Source: Myxococcales bacterium (GTDB taxonomy: Bacteria > Myxococcota_A > Polyangia > Polyangiales > JAFGIB01). From it: 40,135 nucleotides of DNA. How positions within the stretch are numbered: the stretch's first letter is position 1; the number at the start of each line of letters is the position of its first letter. The position numbers were made by a program, and so were the translations under genes. The notes under the pieces were generated by a model that was given only the letters and a program-made list of their open reading frames with translations, searched no databases and was not told the DNA's origin. This document shows, piece after piece, positions 33,654 to 40,135 of this stretch. Location: NCBI GenBank assembly GCA_029880325.1, contig JAOUOP010000067.1, positions 1 to 40,135 of the forward strand, in the 5' to 3' direction.

Positions 33654-35282
33654 ATGTCCAATCCCGTGCACAGACCCTCGCCAGGCTGGCCCTCATCGCT
33701 CCTGTCGCTGAGCTTGCCGGCCATGCCGACCATACTGACCATACTGACCGTGCTGACCGTGCTGACCGTGCTGACCGCGTGCGGCTCCGAACACAGCGGC
33801 CCGAAGCCAGGTGCAGAGCAGGCCGTCGGAGACGGCGACCCGGCGGCTGGGAAAGCGGCCAGTGGGGCCGACCCCAAGGCGGCGGCCGAAGCCGCGCGCA
33901 AGGCCGAAGCAGCCCGCATCGACGCCGACTTTCCCCTCCATGGCGCCGTCACCACCACCGAGCTGCGCGTGCTGTCGGAACCGCAGCCCGAAGCCACCGT
34001 GATCGGATGGCTGCGCATCGGCGCCCGCGCGCGCCTGGCCGACGAGGAAAAACGGGTGGCCGGCTGCAAGGGCGGCTTCCACCGCCTGCACCCCTACGGC
34101 TGGGTCTGCAAGGGCGACGGCATGGAGGTGCGCAAGACGCCCATCGAAGTGGAGCGACCGAGCGACGATGGCTGGAAGGAAGGCCAGATCGAAAAGGCCG
34201 CGGCCAAGAAGGCCCTGGTGCTGCCGCCGCCGGCCGGGGACGAGCGCTTGCCCTACAGTTATTACTACGTAAAGGAACCAGCGGTCCCCGAATACCACCG
34301 ACTGCCCTCGCGCGACGAGCAACGGGCGGCCCAGGCCAAGACCGAACACTTCTTGAAGCTGTTGCAGAAGGACGAAAAGCGCGCCAAGGCCTACATGGCC
34401 GACGGCACGGGCGGCCCCGCGGGCACGGCGATCGCCGCGCGCTACCTGGATCGCGGCTTCTACGTGGCTTCCAATGGCACCGAAGTGCGCGCCTTCCGGC
34501 GCTTCGTGCGCACCACCCAGGGCCGCTACATCAAGCAAGCGCAGCTCGAGACCCGCAAAGGTCACGACTTCCACGGCATCGAACTGACGGCAGACGTCAC
34601 GCTGCCGCTGGCCTTCACCAGCCGCACGGCGCGGCCGCTGATCCTCGACCCACGCGACGATGGCTCCATCGCCTGGAAGCAGGACGAGCAGGGCGAGCCG
34701 ATCGCGCGCCAGACGCACCTGACGGGCTGGAAGGGTCGCAAAAACCTCGGTGGCCACGTGATGCATGAGCTCGAGACCGAGCGCGGCCCGCGCTACCTGA
34801 AGGCCTGGTTTGCCGCCGTGGCCGAGAAGATAGCGCGGCCCAAGGAAGTCGCGGCCGACGAGCCCTGGGTACACGTGGACCTCGGCGAACAGGTATTGGT
34901 GCTCTACCAGGGCGACACGCCCATCTACACCACACTGGTCTCGAGCGGCGTCGAGGATCACGCCACGCCCACGGGCCTATTTCAAATCCAGCGCAAGCGC
35001 ATCACCGACACCATGGCCGACATCGGCCCCGACGCCGGCGACGACCGTTACCGCATCGAAGACGTGCCCTACACCCAGTACTTCGAGGGCAGCTTCGCGC
35101 TGCACGCCGCCTTCTGGCATACGGGCTTCGGCCTGCCGCGCTCCCACGGCTGCATCAACCTCACCCCCGACGACGCCCATCGCATCTTCGGCGCCACCTG
35201 GCCAAAGATCCCCGAGGGCTGGCACGGCGCCTCCACAGTGGACACCAAGCTCGAGGGCAGCCACGTGCTGATCACGCCATGA
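33654..35282 (+). CDS. L,D-transpeptidase (YkuD domain) lipoprotein with SH3-like domain
   Basis: A 542-residue protein. The signal region is unusual: LTILTILTVLTVLTVLTAC, made of 9-bp DNA repeats and ending at the lipobox Cys. ATG 33723 inside this region is an alternative start. Residues about 95-160 resemble an SH3-like module (LRVLSEPQPEATVIGWL). The C-terminal YkuD domain runs from about 400 (WVHVDLGEQVLVLYQGDTPI) to the catalytic motif SHGCINL with Cys500 and upstream His in LHAAFWH. It should form 3-3 cross-links or attach proteins to peptidoglycan in the periplasm. Confidence 0.92.
   Translation: MSNPVHRPSPGWPSSLLSLSLPAMPTILTILTVLTVLTVLTACGSEHSGPKPGAEQAVGDGDPAAGKAASGADPKAAAEAARKAEAARIDADFPLHGAVTTTELRVLSEPQPEATVIGWLRIGARARLADEEKRVAGCKGGFHRLHPYGWVCKGDGMEVRKTPIEVERPSDDGWKEGQIEKAAAKKALVLPPPAGDERLPYSYYYVKEPAVPEYHRLPSRDEQRAAQAKTEHFLKLLQKDEKRAKAYMADGTGGPAGTAIAARYLDRGFYVASNGTEVRAFRRFVRTTQGRYIKQAQLETRKGHDFHGIELTADVTLPLAFTSRTARPLILDPRDDGSIAWKQDEQGEPIARQTHLTGWKGRKNLGGHVMHELETERGPRYLKAWFAAVAEKIARPKEVAADEPWVHVDLGEQVLVLYQGDTPIYTTLVSSGVEDHATPTGLFQIQRKRITDTMADIGPDAGDDRYRIEDVPYTQYFEGSFALHAAFWHTGFGLPRSHGCINLTPDDAHRIFGATWPKIPEGWHGASTVDTKLEGSHVLITP
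33732..33776 (+). repeat. Five 9-bp tandem repeats in the signal peptide
   Basis: ATACTGACC twice, then GTGCTGACC three times, encode (I/V)LT units of the hydrophobic core. Gain or loss of units would alter signal-peptide length in frame. Confidence 0.9.
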
Positions 35283-35319
35283 GGGCGCGCTCGGCTGCGC
35301 TCGATCGCAAAGGGCGGCG

Positions 35320-36033
35320 ATGACGAAGCCACTCGGGCAGGCCCTCGATGCACTGGCGGCCGAAGGCATCAACTGGGTGTCAGCGGTTGCGTGCGGCACG
35401 GCAGCCGACTCCGCCCACCTGCTGCTCTTGCTCGCCATGGGTTCGCGCTTCGGCGAGCGCACGGACTTTCGTGGCGGGCAAGAACATCCCTTCGACCGCC
35501 GCAGCGAGGCGCTGGTCGAGCAGCTGCTGAAGCCGGCCCTCAGCGACCGAAATGCCACCCTCGTCTATCCCGCGAGCGAGCCCATCGACCTCAGAAGCTG
35601 GCTGGCTCTGGCCCACGCCCAGCACCCGGCGCCCTTCGGCATCGGCATACGGCCCGACTGCGGCCCCTGGGTTTCCGTGCGCGCCGCCCTGCGCACCCGG
35701 CTGCAAGCGAGCGAACTCACAGTTATCGAAGAGCGCTACCCGAAGCTCGCGCCCGACTCCTCCCCCTGCGCGCGTTGCGCCGAACGCCCCTGCCAGGCCG
35801 CCTGTCCGGCCGCCGCCGTGACCGCGAGCGCCTTCGAACTCGATCGCTGCATCGCCCAGCGGCTCAAAAAAGACAGCCCCTGTGCCTACGAATGCGCCGC
35901 GCGCAACGCCTGCCCGGTGGGGCGCGACTTCCGCTACGGGGCAGAGCAAATGCGCTACCACTACAGCGTGTCACTGGCGACCCTGCTGCGCTACGCCGGA
36001 ACGCTCTCTACTCCGCCTTCTCGGCAGGCTTGA
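35320..36033 (+). CDS. 4Fe-4S ferredoxin-like protein
   Basis: A 237-residue protein. The N-terminal 130 residues lack an assigned domain. The C-terminal part carries a Cys set C150-x2-C153-x4-C158-x3-C162-P and a second set C177, C188, C192, C198-P (CARCAERPCQAACP; PCAYECAARNACPVG), consistent with two iron-sulfur clusters though with irregular spacing. The pattern resembles conserved proteobacterial proteins annotated as ferredoxin-like. A GGGCGGCG ribosome-site candidate precedes the ATG at 35320. The 3' end overlaps the convergent lipoprotein gene by about 26 bp. The partner and reaction are unknown. Confidence 0.72.
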   Translation: MTKPLGQALDALAAEGINWVSAVACGTAADSAHLLLLLAMGSRFGERTDFRGGQEHPFDRRSEALVEQLLKPALSDRNATLVYPASEPIDLRSWLALAHAQHPAPFGIGIRPDCGPWVSVRAALRTRLQASELTVIEERYPKLAPDSSPCARCAERPCQAACPAAAVTASAFELDRCIAQRLKKDSPCAYECAARNACPVGRDFRYGAEQMRYHYSVSLATLLRYAGTLSTPPSRQA

Positions 36034-36982
36034 CCAGGTGCAGGACCTCGGCAGGTCCGGACGCAAAGGTCTGTTGCGGAAGTACCGACGCGACGCAACC
36101 GGCAACGGGACCGTCTGCCTGCGCACCGCGCAGCGTCACCTGGGCATGACCTGAGGCATCGACGGCCACGTGCACCAGCAACTTCTCGCCTGAAGAGCAC
36201 GCAAGCAGATCAGCGGCTGCTGCGTCGATCCATGCTCGCACCGCCGTCTGGTCGTAGGGCGGCGCGTGCGCTTCCCCCCCGAACGTTTGCGCCGCCGCGG
36301 GCTTCGCGGCCACAGGCTCCGGGGGAATCTGCACACCATAGACCCCCGCGACGATGTAGAAATCCTCGCCGGGCTGCTTTCGCAGCGGTTCCAGGTCCCC
36401 ATGGCGCGCCAGCTTTCGCTCGCAAACGCTCAGCTGTTCGGCGTATTCGACCGTGCCGTCACTGCGAAACCGAATCGGGTAGACCGCACCGTCTCCCTTG
36501 CATTCCTTCAATTGGCGATCGAAATCCGCGGTGAACTCAGTGAAGAGCGAGCCTAGCTCATCAACCCTGTCGAACTGGTCGACGCTCAGCTTGTCGTAGG
36601 AGACAAGGTCGTGGGCGACCTCATTCCAGGAGCGCGCCACCAGATCGAAAGTTACCAGTCGGTCGCGTTTGACCTTGGGCAAAGTCATGAACAGCTGGAC
36701 CCGAGCCGGGAGCCCCGCCTCAAGCGTAGCTGCCTGCTGCTCGGTACAGCTGGTGCCGCCCTTGGTCACCGCGCACACGTAGAAAACCCTGTGGCACACG
36801 GCTCGCCACTGACGGGATTCCGGCACGTAGTTGAAGACCGCCAAATCCTCGGCCGGACATCCCGTGAGACCCACCGACATATTCGCCACGGTTTGCGCCT
36901 TCGGAGCACACGCTCCCAGCGCGAACACGGCCAGCATGAGCGCCGCGCGCCCCGCCGCCCGGGACCCGCCTGTCCATCGCAT
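36008..36982 (-). CDS. Lipoprotein with AgmX/TonB-C-like C-terminal domain
   Basis: A 324-residue protein with a lipobox at LAVFALGAC (Cys25). The middle region is polar, with scattered Cys and no recognised domain. The last 90 residues (AWIDAAAADLLACSSGE, LLVHVAVDASGHAQVTLRG, GCVASVLPQQTF) resemble the C-terminal periplasmic domain of the kinase at 18982-20799: first-strand Val/Ile pattern, DxxG turn, conserved Cys before the last helix. It probably sits in the periplasm attached to a membrane. TAGGCT lies six bases before the ATG. Confidence 0.75.
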   Translation of the reverse strand: MRWTGGSRAAGRAALMLAVFALGACAPKAQTVANMSVGLTGCPAEDLAVFNYVPESRQWRAVCHRVFYVCAVTKGGTSCTEQQAATLEAGLPARVQLFMTLPKVKRDRLVTFDLVARSWNEVAHDLVSYDKLSVDQFDRVDELGSLFTEFTADFDRQLKECKGDGAVYPIRFRSDGTVEYAEQLSVCERKLARHGDLEPLRKQPGEDFYIVAGVYGVQIPPEPVAAKPAAAQTFGGEAHAPPYDQTAVRAWIDAAAADLLACSSGEKLLVHVAVDASGHAQVTLRGAQADGPVAGCVASVLPQQTFASGPAEVLHLVKPAEKAE

Positions 36983-36988
36983 GGCCCG

Positions 36989-36994
36989 AGCCTA
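36989..36994 (-). promoter_or_regulatory. Candidate -10 box of the AgmX-like lipoprotein gene
   Basis: TAGGCT on the minus strand lies exactly six bases before the ATG at 36982; leaderless transcription is inferred. Confidence 0.35.
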
Positions 36995-37072
36995 CACGCA
37001 CCAATCCGGATCCGCCACACCAAGTTATCTACTGTCCACCGGGCGATCCCTCCGACCCGCGGCAAGAAACGC

Positions 37073-37240
37073 CTAGATGTGCTCGGCGGAAGTGCTGAGC
37101 CGATGATCGGGGTCGATACGATGCCAGATGCAAGGACGGACTCCGCCGGAATACTCCGTGTATTTCAAGGGGACCGGACGCCGCAGCTGGCGCCGTAGCG
37201 GTCCCGAGAGCGGATCATGACTCCCGCCGAGCACATCTAG
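37073..37240 (+). mobile_element. MITE-like element, family A, copy 3 (168 bp)
   Basis: Third copy of the 168-bp CTAG-bounded element, in the same orientation as copy 1 and differing from it at about five positions. It lies in an intergenic stretch between a lipoprotein gene and the MDR oxidoreductase gene and does not interrupt a recognisable gene. Confidence 0.88.
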
Positions 37241-37431
37241 AGGTTTTCAGACTCGGAATTGTTACCCTACTTCACCACTCTGCCCTCAAACCTCCAACTA
37301 GGCAAAAGCCACGCTCGCAACGTCTAAGGGCTCGCGAAACATCCCAGCCTCGCACTTTCCCTCCTATCCCGAGCCGTAGGCCAACACTCACTATGGGGGC
37401 CTCCGCGCAACCGTTGTGCTAGCGTCGTCCC
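37241..37431. other. Intergenic region with a solo family C element end
   Basis: No gene is seen. At 37325-37340 TAA followed by GGGCTCGCGAAAC matches the terminal repeat of the element at 39434-39611, but no second end is present nearby, so this is a lone or decayed terminus. The downstream edge carries the TAGCGT box of the oxidoreductase gene. Confidence 0.5.
37420..37425 (+). promoter_or_regulatory. Candidate -10 box of the MDR oxidoreductase gene
   Basis: TAGCGT (in TGTGCTAGCGT) lies six bases before ATG 37432; no ribosome site is present, in line with a leaderless mRNA. Confidence 0.45.
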
Positions 37432-38460
37432 ATGGGATCGACGAACGCAAGCAATCGACGGGTGGTCCTGGCGCGCCGTCCTGAAGCTGGTCCGGTTCAG
37501 CCTTCAGCCTGGGCGGTCGATGAAACGGCGGTCTCAGAACCTGCGCAGGGTGAAGTGCTCGTCAAGGTTCGATACATCGATGTGCAACCGGCGATGCGCA
37601 GCTGGCTCGCCGAAAATCCGCCCTATACCGCGCGCATCGAGGAAGGCGATTGCATGCGCGCCCAGGCAGTCGGGCAAATCGTGGCCTCGCGCCACCCCGA
37701 CTACCCGGAAGGCGCTCACGTGCACGGCATGCTGGGCGTACAGACCTACGCGATGATTCGCCCGGGGCCGACTCCGCCGCAGCAGCTCACCCGGCTGGAT
37801 CTCGACCTTGCGCCGTTGCCTGCCCATTTGAGCGCCCTGGGTTCCAGCGGCATGACCGCCTACTTCGGCCTGCTCGATGTGGGCCAGATGCACGCGGACG
37901 ACACGGTGGTCGTATCGTCCGCCGCTGGCGCCGTCGGCAGCGTGGCCGGCCAAATCGCCAAGCTATACGGCTGCCGCGTGGTGGGAATCGCCGGGAGCGC
38001 CGACAAATGCAGCTACCTCGTCGATGAACTCGGCTTCGACGCAGCGGTCGACTACAAGCAGGGCGACGTTTATTCGGCCCTTTCGCGCCATTGTCCCGAC
38101 GGTATCGATCTCTACTTCGACAACGTCGGCGGCGAGCTACTCGACATCGCCATGTTGCTGCTGGCCAAGCGCGCACGCATCGTTGTCAGCGGAATGCTCT
38201 CCCAGTACAACGCGACCGCACCAGCGGCCGGACCGCGCTTCTACGGGATGCTGCTGCTCAAACACGCCCGCATGGAGGGCTTTCTCGCGGCGGACTATCA
38301 GGAACACTATGCGCAGGCCCGCGTGACAATCGCAGGCTGGATGCGCGAGGGAAAGCTGCGGTCCCGTGAGCATGTCGTCGACGGGCTCGAAGCGTTTCCC
38401 GAAGCCTTCCCCATGCTCTCCGACGGTCGCAGCTTCGGAAAGTTGCTGATCCGGGTCTGA
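37432..38460 (+). CDS. NADP-dependent medium-chain oxidoreductase (CurA/leukotriene-B4-dehydrogenase-like)
   Basis: A 342-residue zinc-independent MDR enzyme. The N-terminal GroES-like fold (QGEVLVKVRYIDVQPAMRSW) leads into ALGSSGMTAYFGLLDVG, typical of the CurA/PTGR alkenal-reductase group. The Rossmann motif SSAAGAVGSVAGQIAK binds NADPH, followed by VVGIAGSADKCSYLVDELGF and DLYFDNVGGELLD. It should reduce alpha,beta-unsaturated ketones or aldehydes; the exact substrate is open. No Cys/His zinc set is seen. The gene is flanked by the family A element upstream and the MOSC gene 238 bp downstream. Confidence 0.9.
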   Translation: MGSTNASNRRVVLARRPEAGPVQPSAWAVDETAVSEPAQGEVLVKVRYIDVQPAMRSWLAENPPYTARIEEGDCMRAQAVGQIVASRHPDYPEGAHVHGMLGVQTYAMIRPGPTPPQQLTRLDLDLAPLPAHLSALGSSGMTAYFGLLDVGQMHADDTVVVSSAAGAVGSVAGQIAKLYGCRVVGIAGSADKCSYLVDELGFDAAVDYKQGDVYSALSRHCPDGIDLYFDNVGGELLDIAMLLLAKRARIVVSGMLSQYNATAPAAGPRFYGMLLLKHARMEGFLAADYQEHYAQARVTIAGWMREGKLRSREHVVDGLEAFPEAFPMLSDGRSFGKLLIRV

Positions 38461-38683
38461 AGCTTTGCGGACAGCTTGGGCGCGGTCGCCGCGATCACGC
38501 AGGCGAAAACTTCCTGGCAGCTTTGTGTCGCAGGACAGGCGACATTGGCGTACCGAATCGGCGGCCTCGAGTTTCCCACAATTGGGGAGTCGATGGGAGA
38601 GGGATCGGGGGCGGGATTGACCGCGCGTGGCGCCCAGTCTGGGGCGATGTGCATGGCCTGCGGGCGTGAGCGCCTTGACGGAC

Positions 38684-38689
38684 TATGCT
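38684..38689 (+). promoter_or_regulatory. Candidate -10 box of the MOSC gene
   Basis: TATGCT lies eight bases before ATG 38698, with no ribosome site between them. TTGACG at 38675-38680 is too close to act as a -35 element. Confidence 0.4.
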
Positions 38690-38697
38690 GCAGCACC

Positions 38698-39249
38698 ATG
38701 GAGTTCCCTACCCCGACCGTCGTGTCCGTTCACCGATCTGCAACCCACAGCTTCAGCAAGAATGACGCCGAGCAAATCCACCTACTGGCAGGCCTCGGAG
38801 TCGAGGGCGACGTCCACTCTGGAGCACGCGTCCGGCACCGCTCGCGCGTGGCCGTCGACGCGACGCGGCCCAACCTGCGCCAGGTGCACTTGCTGCATAT
38901 CGAGTTGTTGCAGGAGTTGGCGAGCGCAGGACACGAAGTGAGCCCCGGACAGCTCGGAGAAAACGTGACCACCGCCGGGCTGTCGCTAGTCGATCTGCCG
39001 ACCGGGGCCATCTTGAGGCTTGGAGAAACGGCTCTCGTCGCCATCACCGGACTTCGCAACCCATGCGGTCAGATCGACGACTTCCAACCCGGCCTGCTAA
39101 GGAAGGTCAGTTTTCGCGACGACCAGGGGCGCCTGGTCCGCAAGGCAGGCGTCATGGGCGTTGTCATCGCGGGCGGTATCGTACACCCGGGTGACTCCAT
39201 CGAAGTCGCCCTGCCACCCGGGCCGGCGATTGCACTCGAGCGCGTGTGA
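38698..39249 (+). CDS. MOSC-domain protein
   Basis: A 183-residue single MOSC domain (molybdenum cofactor sulfurase C-terminal fold, YiiM-like). Key stretches: GLGVEGDVHSGARVRHRSR, LRQVHLLHIELLQEL, PGQLGENVTTAGL and ITGLRNPCGQIDDF, which supplies the conserved Cys. Such proteins deliver sulfur to, or bind, the molybdenum cofactor and act in N-hydroxylated compound reduction in some bacteria. No molybdoenzyme gene is in the window. Residues GVMGVVIAGGIVHPGDSI close the barrel. The start at 38698 is the only sensible ATG. Confidence 0.92.
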   Translation: MEFPTPTVVSVHRSATHSFSKNDAEQIHLLAGLGVEGDVHSGARVRHRSRVAVDATRPNLRQVHLLHIELLQELASAGHEVSPGQLGENVTTAGLSLVDLPTGAILRLGETALVAITGLRNPCGQIDDFQPGLLRKVSFRDDQGRLVRKAGVMGVVIAGGIVHPGDSIEVALPPGPAIALERV

Positions 39250-39285
39250 GCGTCATGAAACGTAACCACTAATTTCCGACCCACC

Positions 39286-40105
39286 TTGATCTTACCCCTG
39301 GGGGTGGCTGGCAGCGGAAATTTCATGCGCGAGCAGCAGGACGGCGACAGGTTGGTGGAGACCGGCGAGTTCGACGCCGCGGGGCAGCCGATCGCGGTCG
39401 TGGAGACCGAGCGCAAGGTCAAGACGGCGGTAAGGGCTCGCGAAACAATAACTTCCCCTTTTGGTGCGTGACGGCGGAGTGCGGTCGGGACGGCGCCCGG
39501 AGGAGAATCCGCAGCCGTACCCGAGGTACATCGAGGAATTCTTCGAGAACGCACGGCCCGAGCGTGCCCGCCGGTGCGGGCCAAAGGGGAAAGTTATTCT
39601 TTCGCGAGCCCTAAAGGGCGAGGTGCTGGGTCAAGTCGGGCTCGACACGCGCTACTTTGGCGCAGGGCTCGGGGCGGCTGTCTACAAAGACGTCCAGCAG
39701 GTGATGCCCGCACTTTCGCTGCGCTTCGGTCGTCTCGACGCGTGGTCTCTGCATCTGGGTCTATTCGATCAGCCGCCGCTTCAAAGCGCCCTGTGTTCCG
39801 CCGAGTTGCTCTTTCGAGTCGAGAGCGAGGTGCCGCTGCGCTTGGGTCTGGGAGCGCGCGTCAATGCGCCATCGATGGCAATCTTGCCGACCCTGCGCGT
39901 CGACAGTTTCGTCGGTGAAGGCATCTGGATCGGGGTGCGCGCCGGAGCCTCTGCGGCTGAAGGAACGATTTCCTGGCAGGCTCAGCTGATGTTGACGCTG
40001 CCGCTGCTGCGTAAGCCCTCGGCGAATGACGTGGTTGTGCGAGCTGTCGGAGCCGTCGTATCGCTGGGGGATGGCGAATCGGTGGTCGAAGCAAGCTTGG
40101 GATGA
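39286..40105 (+). pseudogene. Envelope/beta-barrel-like gene interrupted by a family C element
   Basis: The left part reads SGNFMREQQDGDRLVETG, FDAAGQPIAVVETERKVKTA and then runs into the element. The right part resumes after it with KGEVLGQVGLDTRYFGAGLG, VYKDVQQVMPALSLRFGRLD and ends VVSLGDGESVVEASLG-stop. Removing the 178-bp element and one TAA joins the pieces in frame as KTAV-KGEV. The right part has alternating strands of an outer-membrane or exported beta protein; I recognise no family. The original start is unclear: ATG 39326 or a TTG at 39286, with no signal peptide visible, so the 5' end may be lost too. A shorter reading starting inside the element could still express the right part. 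Confidence 0.65.
39434..39611 (+). mobile_element. MITE-like inverted-repeat element, family C (178 bp)
   Basis: Terminal inverted repeats of about 30 bp with three or four mismatches start GGGCTCGCGAAA and are flanked on both sides by TAA (39431-39433 and 39612-39614), a 3-bp target duplication. It has no transposase gene. Excision of the element plus one TAA restores the host frame. A lone end of the same family is at 37325-37340. Confidence 0.8.
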
Positions 40106-40135
40106 GAAGCACGCTCGGGCTGTGTTGGAGCGGTG

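Noticed and set aside
33693..34961. 422-codon open frame antisense to the L,D-transpeptidase
   Set aside because: Shadow frame; the sense protein carries the SHGCINL catalytic motif.
38307..38699. 130-codon minus-strand frame between the oxidoreductase and MOSC genes
   Set aside because: It overlaps the oxidoreductase antisense and has no start context or recognisable domain; the gap 38461-38683 appears gene-free.

Overview
The window is very GC-rich DNA. Its gene content fits a predatory or soil/marine deltaproteobacterium of the phylum Myxococcota: a Hanks-type Ser/Thr kinase with a C-terminal periplasmic domain, FecR and outer-membrane proteins beside it, Gly-Thr-Gly-Gly-rich and Cys-rich lipoproteins, an AfsR/SARP-type ATPase regulator, an RND/HAE3 exporter and a DUF1704 (MATCAP-like) peptidase. 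The phylum is inferred from domain style. No rRNA, tRNA or CRISPR array was seen.

Layout. 1-790: a broken gene fragment and the first copy of a 168-bp inverted-repeat element. 788-6140: a zinc-finger membrane protein, a large SARP/AAA/TPR regulator, a DUF4242 protein and a divergent DsrE-rhodanese pair closed by a 20-bp hairpin. 6162-8103: a monooxygenase-cupin operon behind a palindromic operator, then two decayed genes (an SDR and a cytochrome c). 8230-12979: RND exporter, Cys-rich envelope protein and MFS transporter. 13090-15230: DUF1704 peptidase followed by a carbon-nitrogen hydrolase remnant cut by two different MITE-like elements that share one CTAG. 15230-17811: Na+/H+ antiporter with RCK domain, then gene debris with an 11-base C tract. 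17812-24253: a same-strand cassette (beta-barrel/carboxypeptidase-regulatory-like protein, double-FecR protein, Ser/Thr kinase, porin) that looks like an envelope-to-kinase signalling unit. 24578-36982: a small membrane protein, mfd, HEAT protein, lipoproteins, PQQ-like propeller, DUF2183-type phosphatase, nucleosidase-like protein, L,D-transpeptidase and ferredoxin-like protein. 37073-40135: a third 168-bp element, an MDR oxidoreductase, a MOSC protein, and an envelope gene interrupted by a third kind of short inverted-repeat element flanked by TAA.

The most notable signals are: (i) three distinct short non-autonomous inverted-repeat elements, two of them sitting inside recognisable genes, with the insertion sites readable from the sequence; (ii) the kinase-FecR-barrel cassette; and (iii) a recurrent TAGNNT-N6-start-codon arrangement upstream of at least five genes, suggesting leaderless transcription.
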